DNA of 64,000 bases. Source: Grimontia celer. Its GTDB lineage: Bacteria > Pseudomonadota > Gammaproteobacteria > Enterobacterales > Vibrionaceae. Positions 16,974-26,145 of this stretch are shown here, one piece after another; the first letter of the stretch is position 1, and every line of letters begins with the position of its first letter. The notes under the pieces are model-generated. The model saw only the letters and a program-made list of their open reading frames with translations, searched no databases and was not told where the DNA came from. Where the stretch lies: NCBI RefSeq assembly GCF_900055185.1, contig NZ_FIZX01000004.1, positions 186,001 through 250,000 of the forward strand, in the 5' to 3' direction. Both the position numbers and the translations under genes were made by a program.

Positions 16974-17708
16974 TTACCTGGTGAAACCGGGCAGCGAGAG
17001 ATCGCCAGATGCAATATCATCAACGGCAGTCACGCAAAGCAGCGGATTGTGCACGCTGGCATTCACTTTAAGCACTGACGTTACGGCATCGAAGTTAAAG
17101 TCGTCTTTGAAACCAATGTCTTTAACTGGCACTTCCACCGTTAGTTCTGTGCTGGTAAAGCGTGGCTCATAGCCCGGACTGTCGATATAAATCGGAAGCT
17201 CCGGCCAGGTCACAGGTACTTTGGGTGTGGCTCCTTCTGGAATGTCGCGGACTTTCAGCCCCGCCGGACAAGCTTTGTCTTCCGTCAGCACCACCCAATG
17301 CGAGTGCCATTCATTACCGTCGTTAGCTTTGTTGCCATCTTTGTTTTCATCATAGCGCGGGGTATCGTCAAAATCAGGGTGGGCTGTGACCGCGAGCGCC
17401 ACAATGCCTTTGCCTTCGTCAAAACCAATGTCTGCGGAATTGAGCGAGGTTGGCCAAACATAGCTATAAACCGCAGAACCCGCGAGCTTGCCAACCGCTG
17501 TCGGCTTTTCCGCACCTATGCCAGCTGCCACTTCTGTTTGGAAGGTCAGTGAGCCACCATTTTTTACTACTTTGGCGTGAACAATATCGAATGTAAGGGA
17601 AATCGCGTCGTTCTTAGCGCTAACGATATGCCCTTCGTGGGCGCTGGTATGTGCTTGTGCCGAGGCGATAACCCCAAAAAGGGCTAAAGCAAGAGATGTC
17701 TTTCTCAT
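16974..17708 (-). CDS. Secreted protein of unknown function, MarR-divergent
   Basis: A 244-residue protein with a signal peptide (MRKTSLALALFGVIASAQA) and a histidine-rich mature start (HTSAHEGH). An EF-hand-like loop DENKDGNKANDGNEW lies near residues 120-134, and two cysteines could form a disulfide. I do not recognise the family. I chose the second of two adjacent ATG codons (17708) because AAGGAG is six bases before it; the open frame further upstream to 17825 crosses the promoter and is rejected. It is transcribed divergently from a MarR-type regulator, with paired inverted repeats between them, and followed by the DUF2024 gene. Regulation by that MarR protein is inferred. Confidence 0.75.
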   Translation of the reverse strand: MRKTSLALALFGVIASAQAHTSAHEGHIVSAKNDAISLTFDIVHAKVVKNGGSLTFQTEVAAGIGAEKPTAVGKLAGSAVYSYVWPTSLNSADIGFDEGKGIVALAVTAHPDFDDTPRYDENKDGNKANDGNEWHSHWVVLTEDKACPAGLKVRDIPEGATPKVPVTWPELPIYIDSPGYEPRFTSTELTVEVPVKDIGFKDDFNFDAVTSVLKVNASVHNPLLCVTAVDDIASGDLSLPGFTR

Positions 17709-17742
17709 CATGAACTCCTTGTATTTTGAATTTTGGTTTCGT

Positions 17743-17797
17743 GTCGAAACTTTATTCAAGATAAGGATCCTGCTAACATTGTCAACATAGTTTCGAC
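17743..17797. promoter_or_regulatory. Promoter of the secreted-protein operon flanked by a MarR operator candidate
   Basis: GTCGAAACT (17743-17751) is repeated inverted as AGTTTCGAC (17789-17797). Between the arms the minus strand carries TTGACA and, 16 bases on, TATCTT, a plausible sigma-70 promoter for the secreted-protein gene. The arms therefore flank the promoter, as expected for repression by the adjacent MarR regulator. Confidence 0.6.
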
Positions 17798-17824
17798 AAA
17801 AAACCTTTTCAGCAGAGAAGACCA

Positions 17825-18388
17825 ATGAGCCATATTGACCCTTTGAGTGACATTCTCGAACGCATCACGACCCTCTATCGCAACGAAGTGCGCTTGGTTG
17901 GCGTGGAGCATGGCCTGCACCCTGTGCACCTGGAAGTGCTGTATTACCTCTCCCGCTGCAATAAATTCAGCGACACACCTGCTGCTGTCACTGAGTTTCT
18001 GGGGGTCACCAAAGGCACAACCTCTCAGTCCATCACCCTTCTGGCTTCAAAAGGTTTCCTAACCAAAGAGAAAGATCCGGTTGATCGCCGTGTCACCCAT
18101 CTGGTGTTAACGGAAAAGGGCGAAGAGGTTGCGAAAAGCGCGATTCCTCCCACCGTGCTGAAAAATGGATTGGAGCAGTTGGGCGAAGGCCAACATGCAC
18201 TGAAGGAGCAGCTCGAGACCCTGTTACGTAGCATGCAAAAAGCCACCAATAGCGCCAGCTTCGGGCTTTGTAAAACCTGCAAATTCCATCAACCCATTGC
18301 TGATGGTCAGTTCTTCTGCGAGTTAACCAAGGAAACGCTGGATGCGGCAGGAGGAGAGCTGATTTGTCGGGAACACACGCTCGACTAA
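17825..18388 (+). CDS. MarR family regulator with C-terminal cysteine cluster
   Basis: A 187-residue winged-helix regulator. The DNA-binding part LGVTKGTTSQSITLLASKGFL followed by the wing DPVDRRVTHLVLTEKGEEV is typical of MarR. Unusually, the C-terminal 40 residues carry Cys149-x2-Cys152-x12-Cys165-x15-Cys181-x2-His184, a pattern able to bind zinc or an iron-sulfur cluster. Ordinary MarR proteins of about 145 residues lack this. It faces the secreted-protein operon across a region with inverted repeats and probably controls it and itself. The signal sensed is unknown; the cysteines suggest metal or redox sensing (inference). Confidence 0.85.
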   Translation: MSHIDPLSDILERITTLYRNEVRLVGVEHGLHPVHLEVLYYLSRCNKFSDTPAAVTEFLGVTKGTTSQSITLLASKGFLTKEKDPVDRRVTHLVLTEKGEEVAKSAIPPTVLKNGLEQLGEGQHALKEQLETLLRSMQKATNSASFGLCKTCKFHQPIADGQFFCELTKETLDAAGGELICREHTLD

Positions 18389-18556
18389 CACTCAACCACT
18401 TTACTAGAAAGCGCGATCACACACTGGTTGTCGCCGCCATTCGATGATTGAGTATCATCTACAATTATTCAAAGGCAAACAGCGGTCACGGCTTGGCGGG
18501 TGCGTGAATTGTTTGCTGTGATAGAATATTGCCCTCAGCCTGATTTTTGAGGTCTT

Positions 18557-19015
18557 ATGGCCAATCTTTCACAACTAATTGCCCGAGCTCAGTCACTTTG
18601 TGAGCAGCGCGGCGTTCGACTGACAGCACAGCGCGAGCGGGTATATGAGATTATCGTCCAGAGCAAAAGGGCGATTAGCGCCTATGATTTGCTGGATGTA
18701 TTGCGGGAAACAGAGCCGCAAGCCAAACCACCCACGGTGTACCGCGCGCTCGATTTTTTGCTTTCTCAGGGCTTTGTGCACAAAGTGGAGTCAACAAATA
18801 GCTTTATTGCTTGCTGCTTGCCCGGACATGAGCAACATTGTTCACAGCTATTGATTTGTGACTCATGTGGCACAGTCGAAGAGTGTCACACTGATACACT
18901 GTCGACAGCCCTTCAGCAAAAAGCCAATCAGGTTAACTTTGCGGTGAGTCATCACGTGGTTGAAACACATGGAACCTGTCACACCTGCCAGGTAGCAACA
19001 CAGAAAATGCAGTAG
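18557..19015 (+). CDS. zur: Zinc uptake regulator Zur
   Basis: A 152-residue Fur-family repressor of zinc uptake genes. Features are the helix-turn-helix region GVRLTAQRERVYEII, the PTVYRALDFLLSQGFVHKVES segment, and two paired-cysteine motifs (CDSCGTVEEC and CHTCQ) for the structural zinc. This distinguishes Zur from Fur. E. coli zur and Vibrio zur lie in the same neighbourhood. GAGG lies upstream of the ATG. cheX follows after 17 bases and may be cotranscribed. Confidence 0.93.
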   Translation: MANLSQLIARAQSLCEQRGVRLTAQRERVYEIIVQSKRAISAYDLLDVLRETEPQAKPPTVYRALDFLLSQGFVHKVESTNSFIACCLPGHEQHCSQLLICDSCGTVEECHTDTLSTALQQKANQVNFAVSHHVVETHGTCHTCQVATQKMQ

Positions 19016-19032
19016 GACGGTAAAGAACTATT

Positions 19033-19494
19033 ATGCGCGCTGAATTTGTAAACCCTTTTTTGTCTTCGTTGGTGAATGTGCTGACCACCATGGCGCAGCT
19101 GGAAATTACGCCCAAAAAACCTCAGCTAAAGAAATCTGAAGTCGCCAAGGGCGATGTATCCGGTCTTATTGGCATGGTCGGTCCAAAGACCAAAGGCTCT
19201 TTCTCTGTCACCTTTGAAGAAGAACTGGCGCTGGAAATCATGAGCCGCATGCTGGGCGAAAGACCCACTTCTATTGATGCGGATGTCACCGATATGGTGG
19301 GCGAAATCACCAACATGGTGACAGGTGGAGCCAAACGCCTGCTGGCGGAAAAAGGCTTCGATTTTGATATGGCGACCCCGATTGTGGTGTCTGGCCGTGA
19401 ACATACCATCACCCATAAGAGTGAAGGTCAGATCATCATCATGCCATTCGATTCCGAGTTTGGTCGTGCCTATATCGAAATTTGCTTCGACTAA
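19033..19494 (+). CDS. cheX: CheX-family chemotaxis phosphatase
   Basis: A 153-residue protein of the CheC/CheX/FliY group that dephosphorylates CheY-P. The family helix with E-x2-N is seen in MVGEITNMVTGGAKRLL, with GMVGPKTKGSFSVTFEEELALEIMSRMLG before it. It is cytosolic. It lies directly downstream of zur and converges on pgi over a shared terminator, an arrangement I believe is common in Vibrio. Whether it acts on flagellar CheY or another response regulator is not known. Confidence 0.85.
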   Translation: MRAEFVNPFLSSLVNVLTTMAQLEITPKKPQLKKSEVAKGDVSGLIGMVGPKTKGSFSVTFEEELALEIMSRMLGERPTSIDADVTDMVGEITNMVTGGAKRLLAEKGFDFDMATPIVVSGREHTITHKSEGQIIIMPFDSEFGRAYIEICFD

Positions 19495-19516
19495 GCCGAA
19501 AATCCCGTTATAAAAA

Positions 19517-19539
19517 ACGCCGCATCATTGATGCGGCGT
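19517..19539. terminator. Bidirectional terminator between cheX and pgi
   Basis: Stem ACGCCGCATC (19517-19526) with GATGCGGCGT (19530-19539), three-base loop, A run before and T run after. It serves both convergent genes. Confidence 0.92.
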
Positions 19540-19568
19540 TTTTGTTTCTGACACTCAAACTTCAGCGA

Positions 19569-21221
19569 TTATGCGCGCCACTGTTTGAACGCATTGATCA
19601 AACCATTGGTTGAGCTGTCGTGGCTGGTCACTTCATCCTGATCCGCCAATTCTGGCAGGATTTGGTTCGCCAGCTGTTTACCCAGCTCTACGCCCCACTG
19701 ATCGAAACTGTAGATGTTCCAAATCACGCCCTGTACGAAGATTTTGTGCTCATACATCGCGATGAGCGCCCCCAAGCTACGAGGGGTGATTTGCTTCACC
19801 AGGATTGAGTTGGTTGGGCGGTTACCTTCAAAGACTTTGAACGGTACCAGATCCGCTACTTCCTCAGCCGATTTACCCGCTGCTGTGAATTCTGCTTCTA
19901 CCTGCTCACGGGTTTTCCCGAATGCCAGTGCTTCCGTTTGCGCGAAGAAGTTCGCCATCAGTTTAGGATGGTGATCGCTCAGCGGGTTGTGGCTGATTGC
20001 AGGTGCAATGAAATCACATGGGATCAGCTTGGTGCCTTGGTGGATCAGCTGATAGAACGCGTGCTGACCATTGGTACCCGGCTCGCCCCAGATGATTGGG
20101 CCAGTCTGGTAATCAACAGGCTTGCCGTCACGGTCCACGTACTTACCGTTTGATTCCATGTTGCCTTGTTGGAAGTACGCCGCGAAGCGGTGCAGATATT
20201 GGTCATAAGGCAGAATCGCTTCTGATTCCGCGCCGTGGAAGTTGTTGTACCACAGACCAATCAGTGCCAGCAGCACAGGCAGATTTTCAGTGAACGGCGA
20301 GCTTTGGAAGTGTTTATCCATGTCATGCGCGCCAGCCAGCAACTCAATAAAGTTGTCGTAGCCAATCGCCAGACAGATTGACAGACCGATCGCAGACCAG
20401 AGTGAGTAACGGCCACCCACCCAGTCCCAGAACTCGAACATGTTGTCGGTATCAATGCCAAACTCAGCAACGGCTTGTGCGTTGGTAGACAGCGCAGCGA
20501 AGTGTTTCGCTACGTGCGCCTGATCCTCTGCTGACGCCAGGAACCAATCACGCGCAGACAGAGCATTGGTCATGGTTTCTTGCGTCGTGAAAGTTTTTGA
20601 TGCAATCAGGAACAGGGTTGTTTCTGGATTCAGATCTTTCAGGGTCTCCGCAACGTGTGTACCGTCAACGTTAGAAACGAAGTGCAGGTTCAAACGTGTT
20701 TTGTAAGCAGCCAGCGCTTCGCTCACCATGTAAGGACCCAGATCAGAGCCGCCGATACCGATGTTCACGATGTCAGTGATTTCTTTGCCGGTGTAACCTT
20801 TCCACTCACCACTGATAAGACGCTCGGAGAAACCTTTCATTTTCTCCAGCACAGCGTTAACTGCAGGCATCACGTCTTCGCCATCGACCATCACTGGCGT
20901 GTTGCTGCGGTTACGCAGGGCAACGTGCAGCACTGAGCGGCCTTCAGTGTGGTTGATCTTGTCACCACGGAACATCGCTTCGATAGCGCCTTTTACTTCC
21001 GTTTCATCAGCCAATGCGAACAGTTTGTCCAGCGTTTGCTCGCTGATCAGGTTCTTTGAATAGTCCAGCAGGATGTCATTGCCGAATTGCACAGAGAACT
21101 TATCGAAACGGTTCGGGTCGTTGGCGAAAAGCGAGGTGAGGGTCAAATCCTGCGCATCTTCAAAGTGAGCCGTCAGCGCTTTCCACGCTGCGGTTTGCGT
21201 CGGATTGATGGACTTCAACAT
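19569..21221 (-). CDS. pgi: Glucose-6-phosphate isomerase
   Basis: A 550-residue glycolytic enzyme interconverting glucose-6-phosphate and fructose-6-phosphate. Signature motifs are [45 protein letters not shown] and [20 protein letters not shown], with the final [16 protein letters not shown] chose the ATG at 21221 because the product then starts [13 protein letters not shown], aligned with E. coli Pgi; an ATG six bases upstream is also possible. Transcription ends at the terminator shared with cheX. Confidence 0.97.
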   Translation of the reverse strand: MLKSINPTQTAAWKALTAHFEDAQDLTLTSLFANDPNRFDKFSVQFGNDILLDYSKNLISEQTLDKLFALADETEVKGAIEAMFRGDKINHTEGRSVLHVALRNRSNTPVMVDGEDVMPAVNAVLEKMKGFSERLISGEWKGYTGKEITDIVNIGIGGSDLGPYMVSEALAAYKTRLNLHFVSNVDGTHVAETLKDLNPETTLFLIASKTFTTQETMTNALSARDWFLASAEDQAHVAKHFAALSTNAQAVAEFGIDTDNMFEFWDWVGGRYSLWSAIGLSICLAIGYDNFIELLAGAHDMDKHFQSSPFTENLPVLLALIGLWYNNFHGAESEAILPYDQYLHRFAAYFQQGNMESNGKYVDRDGKPVDYQTGPIIWGEPGTNGQHAFYQLIHQGTKLIPCDFIAPAISHNPLSDHHPKLMANFFAQTEALAFGKTREQVEAEFTAAGKSAEEVADLVPFKVFEGNRPTNSILVKQITPRSLGALIAMYEHKIFVQGVIWNIYSFDQWGVELGKQLANQILPELADQDEVTSHDSSTNGLINAFKQWRA

Positions 21222-21577
21222 AATCATTGTTCCTTTGTAGACAGAGTCTGTTATCGCGGGCACTGCCTTCCCACGTTACAGAGGTAGACCGCCTTGTTTC
21301 GGGGCAGCCTCCAGAATCGCATAATGGTATACCCAAACTTCCTGAAGGTGTAGGTTTCAGGGTACCTGAGTACAAGATGTCACCGACATCAACTCCAAGT
21401 CCTGTATACTTTTAGCCGCATTCAAATATCGCCGCTAGATTACAGGCACCAAGGGCGTGACAGTTTGCCACGAAAAAATTGCTGCAATGTTGCGCTAGGT
21501 CAGTGACGACCGATTAACCAACTTGAACTCGCAGCGTCACGCACTCTACCCAAAATTTTTAAAGCAGGTTGTTTTAA
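21222..21577. other. Divergent control region pgi / yjbQ
   Basis: No protein gene is apparent in these 356 bases. They must hold the promoters of pgi (leftward) and yjbQ (rightward). A short dyad GATGT-CACCG-ACATC is near 21376-21390. Nothing else recognisable was found. Confidence 0.5.
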
Positions 21578-22003
21578 ATGTGGACACAAAAAACAATTAG
21601 CCTACGTCCCCGCGCAAGAGGCTTCCATCTGATCACCGACGAAGTGGTAAAGCAATTACCGGAAATTCGCAGTCTCGATGTCGGCTTGGTGAACCTGTTT
21701 ATTCAACACACTTCGGCCAGTCTGACACTCAATGAAAACGCTGATCCAACGGTGAGAAGCGACATGGAAGCGCACTTTAACCAGTTCGTGCCAGAGCGCG
21801 CACCTTACTATCAGCACACCTATGAAGGTGACGACGATATGCCTGCCCACATCAAAGCTTCCTTGTTGGGTGCGAGCGTGATGATTCCAGTCAGCAATGG
21901 CAGATTGGCATTAGGAACCTGGCAGGGTATTTACCTTGGCGAGCATCGAGACCACGGTGGCGCACGAAGAATAATTGTGACAATACAAGGCGGGCAAAAC
22001 TAA
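21578..22003 (+). CDS. yjbQ: YjbQ family protein (UPF0047)
   Basis: A 141-residue protein of the YjbQ/UPF0047 family. Conserved motifs are the [20 protein letters not shown] region, [21 protein letters not shown], and the end [21 protein letters not shown]. Some members can substitute for thiamine-phosphate synthase in vitro, but the physiological role is unsettled. It is cytosolic and lies alone, divergent from pgi, as in Vibrio genomes. Confidence 0.92.
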   Translation: MWTQKTISLRPRARGFHLITDEVVKQLPEIRSLDVGLVNLFIQHTSASLTLNENADPTVRSDMEAHFNQFVPERAPYYQHTYEGDDDMPAHIKASLLGASVMIPVSNGRLALGTWQGIYLGEHRDHGGARRIIVTIQGGQN

Positions 22004-22117
22004 CGCCGTTCAGGCGAGCTGCACTGCTAGCTTGTCAAAATATGAATAACACCGCATAAACAACCTCTCGTTTGACGACTCACTTCCTATACTTTTCAAA
22101 GGGCTTGGGGAGGTCAA

Positions 22118-23881
22118 ATGTTAGAAAACGTCAAAATCACAAGAAAACTGCCGCTGGTTATCATTTCCTTCGCACTTTTATCTTCAATTAGCACAGGAAT
22201 GATGAGTTATAAGTTCGCTGCGGAACAGCTCATTCTCTCTGCGGAGTCAAAACTTGTTGCATTGCTCGACTCAAGAAAGGAATCACTACTCCAGTACTTT
22301 GATACGGTAAAACGCGATCTGTTTATTCACGCCCGTTCACCTCAGACGAGAGATGCGGTGATTGAAATCTCTGAGGCATGGGCAGATTTAGGTAGTCATC
22401 AGCAATCCACCCTTCAATCGCTTTATATTACTGATAACCCATTCGATGTCGGCCAGAAAGAAGCTTTGCTGAATGCCGAAGATGGTTCTGCATATAGCCA
22501 AGCCCATAAAGAATATCACCCTTTCTTCCGTAATCTAGCCGCTGAGCATGGATACTTTGATATTTTCCTCGTCGATAAAACGGGCAATATCCTTTATACC
22601 GTCAAAAAAGAAGATGACTTTGCCACCAATCTTCTCCATGGCAAATGGAAAGACACTCACTTAGCCCGGGCATTTACCATGGTCAATAAGAACCCTTCAG
22701 TGGGTAATGCCTACCTCACTGATTTCGAAAGGTATGAGCCCAGCTTCAATCAACCTGAAGCCTTTTTCGCTACACCCATACACAAAAATGGAGAGGAATA
22801 CATAGGCGTCCTCATCTTCGAAATGCCAATTAAATATATCAACAGTGTCATGCAAATCAGCGCCGGTATGGGGGAAACCGGTGAGACCATTCTGATTGGC
22901 CCTGATGAGCTAATGCGAAGCAATTCCCGATTTCTTGATGGAGAAAATATTCTGGAAGCTTCTGTTCATACGGAATCTGCTGTGAAAGCACTAAGCGGTG
23001 TTTCTGGCGTTCAGTTTGAACAAGATTACAGAGGGATGGAAGTACTCAGTGCCTTTGCTCCTTTTGACTTTATGTCACTCCATTGGGCAATTATTGCTGA
23101 AATAGAGCGAGACGAAATATTGAGCCCTCTTCGTGTTTTTGTCAGTGCGTTAGCCTTTTCTGTGCTGGCTGGAACGGTCGTTATTTTTATCGTCGGGTAT
23201 TTTCTTGCTTCAGACATTGCAAAGCCGATCGCTGCCATGTCATCAATGATGAACCGCATTGCTAACAATGAATTGGACATCAACATTTCTGTATCTGAGC
23301 GGAAAGATGAAGTCGGCCACATGGCCAAAGCGCTTGAGATATTTAAAAGCAATGCCATTGAAAAAGATAAGCTACAAAAAGAGCTGACTTATATGGCACA
23401 CCACGACATGTTAACAGGGCTTCCAACTCGGCAGCTCATTACAGATCGCCTTCAGGCCATGACAAAAAGCTACAGCAAAGAGCATTTTCCATTTGCGGTT
23501 ATGTTTGCTGACCTCGATAACTTTAAAACCGTCAATGATACCTTGGGTCACCACATCGGTGATGAAGTGCTTAAAGCCGCCGCTCGCATTTTTCAGGAGG
23601 CGTTGCGTGAAGATGACTTTGTTGCCCGAATTGGTGGTGATGAATTTGTACTGTTGTTCACCAATCTTCGTGAAGCAGAAGAAGCAATGGAAATAGCTGA
23701 AAAGCTCGTCGTCTCCATCGAAACAGGGCTGAAGCTGGTAAGTTCGACTATCCCTGTGACATTGAGTCTTGGAATTGCAGTATGCCCCGACGATGCCGAA
23801 GACACCACTTCCCTTATCCGGCATGCAGATGAGGCCATGTATCGAGCAAAACAGAAAAGTAAAAACTGCTGTAGTCGATAG
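22118..23881 (+). CDS. Membrane diguanylate cyclase with Cache sensor, HAMP and GGDEF domains
   Basis: A 587-residue inner-membrane signalling protein. A first membrane helix (residues 11-30) is followed by a periplasmic double-Cache-like sensor (about 35-335), a second helix (342-365), HAMP (365-420) and a GGDEF domain (420-587). The catalytic motif GGDEF at 506-510 is intact, and an inhibitory I-site RxxD at 497-500 precedes it by five residues, so the enzyme should make c-di-GMP with product inhibition. The Cache ligand is unknown. GGGGAGG precedes the ATG. It is a single-gene unit closed by a terminator and seems an insertion between yjbQ and alr relative to other Vibrionaceae. Confidence 0.92.
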   Translation: MLENVKITRKLPLVIISFALLSSISTGMMSYKFAAEQLILSAESKLVALLDSRKESLLQYFDTVKRDLFIHARSPQTRDAVIEISEAWADLGSHQQSTLQSLYITDNPFDVGQKEALLNAEDGSAYSQAHKEYHPFFRNLAAEHGYFDIFLVDKTGNILYTVKKEDDFATNLLHGKWKDTHLARAFTMVNKNPSVGNAYLTDFERYEPSFNQPEAFFATPIHKNGEEYIGVLIFEMPIKYINSVMQISAGMGETGETILIGPDELMRSNSRFLDGENILEASVHTESAVKALSGVSGVQFEQDYRGMEVLSAFAPFDFMSLHWAIIAEIERDEILSPLRVFVSALAFSVLAGTVVIFIVGYFLASDIAKPIAAMSSMMNRIANNELDINISVSERKDEVGHMAKALEIFKSNAIEKDKLQKELTYMAHHDMLTGLPTRQLITDRLQAMTKSYSKEHFPFAVMFADLDNFKTVNDTLGHHIGDEVLKAAARIFQEALREDDFVARIGGDEFVLLFTNLREAEEAMEIAEKLVVSIETGLKLVSSTIPVTLSLGIAVCPDDAEDTTSLIRHADEAMYRAKQKSKNCCSR

Positions 23882-24373
23882 ACATAAACCGCCCAAGAAT
23901 TCAGGGTTCAATGAGTTTTGGCTTGGGCAGCATTTGCGACATTTCTACGTATTGCGAGGTGAACTTCATGTTCACCTTTTCTGTTTCATGATTCCGAGAA
24001 AGAATCTCACCAACATTTAACCAACCAGTTTATTAAACAGCTATGATGACAAAAATAGACATCAAATCTTCATTCAAGAAGATTTGCCAATTAAGAAATA
24101 ATTAATACTTTTTTGCCACACAGATTATTTTTGCTAATTTTTTTTACAGTTAATTCCTAATTGAACATTTAAATCCAACATATTTATTTCCTAATAATTT
24201 ATTAAAAAAATACGCATATCGCCTTTCAGCAACAATTCGTTGGAACTTTTCAATACACTCCTATTATCGCTACTGTTTCATAAGCGAGAACAACCAAATC
24301 AATTGATCAGCCTGATGCAGCCAATCAGGAACGTAGATTTGCAAACATTCACTGGACTATGGACACGACGATA
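23882..24373. other. AT-rich intergenic stretch upstream of the Calx-beta protein
   Basis: About 490 bases without a credible gene. The first 100 bases hold the terminator of the diguanylate cyclase. Positions about 24050-24230 are conspicuously rich in A and T with long homopolymer runs, the kind of sequence that attracts H-NS-type silencers and often marks transferred DNA. The promoter of the downstream secreted-protein gene must lie within it. Confidence 0.55.
23957..23980 (+). terminator. Terminator of the diguanylate cyclase gene
   Basis: Eight-bp arms AGGTGAAC (23957-23964) and GTTCACCT (23970-23977), loop TTCAT, followed by TTTTCTG on the plus strand. Confidence 0.8.
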
Positions 24374-26101
24374 ATGAAAAAAACACTTCTCGCTACAGCA
24401 ATCGTTGCAGGAGCATTTACTTCAGCGCAGGCTTTTGCAAACTGTCCCGGTAACGTCTATTCCATGAATGCAGGACGTGGACATGTCGGCATGCTGCTTG
24501 ATGTGAAAGAAGCCAAAGAAATGTCGAATCAATACTATGCCGATGCAAGTGAGCGTTCGATTTTCCATTCACGTGCCCTCTTCAGTGCTTCAAGCATGTC
24601 TTATGACCGCGTGACAGATCGCCTCTACTACACCAATGCTCCACAACCGACGTCCTACTATGTCGATGTGCCTGAGGGGACTTTCTCTGAAGATGAGCTG
24701 GAAAGCCTGGACCTTCACGCCAACAGAGTGGAAAGCTATCAGTTAGCTTATATGGATCCTACGACGGGTGAACATGTCGCTGGCCCAGCAGTGAACAAGC
24801 AAATTCTGCGCATGGCGTTTGATCCGGATTCCGGTGAACTGTTTGCTTCAGACGCGCGCACCATTTTTAAAGTGAACCCAAACACAGGTGAAACCACCCA
24901 CATTGCGGACTTTGAGGATAATTTGAAGTTTGGCGGTTTCGCGAGTTGGGGTGACTTTGTGTTCCAGGATGGTGAACTGCTGTTTGTCACCAATGGCCGT
25001 ACCTTTGTCATTGATACCACGACGGGTGCACAAACCCTGAAAGCCTTCCACTTCATCGATTTTGTCGCTGCGGCGACGCTGGATCAGAATGGTCAAATGC
25101 TGGTTGCAGCCAAGAATCAGAATGTGTCGGGCAACGTGAACAGTAATCACCTTTACCGCATCAAGCCTTCTACCGGCGAGAAGAAGCGTGTGGGCCTGTT
25201 CCCAAGCCGTATCAGCGCCATGGCAACCGTGACGTCTGAAGACCATACCTGTTACGAGAAAACCGAATTCAAGAGCGACTTGATCCCGCAAGTGACTGGC
25301 GTTTCCCTGACATCAAACAGCGTTGCCGAAGGTGACTCTGCATACTTTGTTGTAAACCTGGACAAAGCAACCACTGATGCGAACACCAAGCTGCGTGTTG
25401 CTTTGAAAGACGGCAGCGCAGTGGTGAGCAGTGATTATCAAAATACCGTATCGCTGCTGTTCTCAGATTTCACCACTGGCACAGCAACCCTTTCTTCAAC
25501 AGGCACCGACATCACGCTGCCACAAGGCGTGACTTCCGTGCGTATTGAAGTACCAACCGTCGAAGATGCCGTGCATGAAGCTGATGAAACCTTCAGCCTT
25601 GATGCTTGGGTGAGCACGGACAAGAGCGATTTAACCTCTGCCACTGTGACCGTGACTGACGATGATCCTGCAGAAGTTTTACCAAGATTGTGTAGCAACG
25701 GAAACTGGGTAACACCAACCAACTCGCTGACATGGTGTTCCGAAAATGCCAACGAAACCTGGATTGGTGATTACCATAACTCCACCCATACTTCTGTTTA
25801 TCAAGGTACCCTTGACGGTCTGGCAATCGGTGAAGCAAGTACCCTGAACTACAAGATTCTGTCAACGCAGGACATTGGTGGTTTGTCGCGATTCAAGGTT
25901 GAAATGGATTATGGCAACGGTTGGGTTGTGGTAGGTAACTACCAGTCAAGAGTCTACTCAAGACCAACAACGGTGCCTTACACCTTCAACTTTACACCAA
26001 CATCAACGCAGGCGAAGTTCCGACTGACTTGGAATATCACTTCCGATCGCCCAGATGGCGGTGATGATATCTCTATCGGGATTGGTAAAGTCACCTGGTA
26101 A
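24374..26101 (+). CDS. Large secreted protein with propeller-like N-terminus and Calx-beta domain
   Basis: A 575-residue exported protein. The signal peptide is MKKTLLATAIVAGAF to AFA; an ATG at 24359 would add five residues and neither start has a strong ribosome site. Residues about 30-300 contain short repeats such as MAFDPDSGELFASD and TIFKVNPNTGETTHIADF, suggesting a beta-propeller. A Calx-beta-like domain follows (about 305-430: VAEGDSAYFVVNLDKATTD to the acidic calcium-type end TVTVTDDDP). The C-terminal 150 residues resemble a beta-sandwich. I do not recognise the whole protein. Roles in adhesion or the cell surface are typical for Calx-beta proteins, but here that is inference. Confidence 0.75.
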   Translation: MKKTLLATAIVAGAFTSAQAFANCPGNVYSMNAGRGHVGMLLDVKEAKEMSNQYYADASERSIFHSRALFSASSMSYDRVTDRLYYTNAPQPTSYYVDVPEGTFSEDELESLDLHANRVESYQLAYMDPTTGEHVAGPAVNKQILRMAFDPDSGELFASDARTIFKVNPNTGETTHIADFEDNLKFGGFASWGDFVFQDGELLFVTNGRTFVIDTTTGAQTLKAFHFIDFVAAATLDQNGQMLVAAKNQNVSGNVNSNHLYRIKPSTGEKKRVGLFPSRISAMATVTSEDHTCYEKTEFKSDLIPQVTGVSLTSNSVAEGDSAYFVVNLDKATTDANTKLRVALKDGSAVVSSDYQNTVSLLFSDFTTGTATLSSTGTDITLPQGVTSVRIEVPTVEDAVHEADETFSLDAWVSTDKSDLTSATVTVTDDDPAEVLPRLCSNGNWVTPTNSLTWCSENANETWIGDYHNSTHTSVYQGTLDGLAIGEASTLNYKILSTQDIGGLSRFKVEMDYGNGWVVVGNYQSRVYSRPTTVPYTFNFTPTSTQAKFRLTWNITSDRPDGGDDISIGIGKVTW

Positions 26102-26110
26102 GTCACTACC

Positions 26111-26140
26111 AAAAAGAGCAGCCATTCGGCTGCTCTTTTT
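26111..26140. terminator. Bidirectional terminator between the Calx-beta and barrel genes
   Basis: Thirteen-bp arms at 26111-26123 and 26128-26140 with a four-base loop, A5 at one end and T5 at the other. It serves both convergent genes. Confidence 0.92.
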
Positions 26141-26145
26141 CATTG

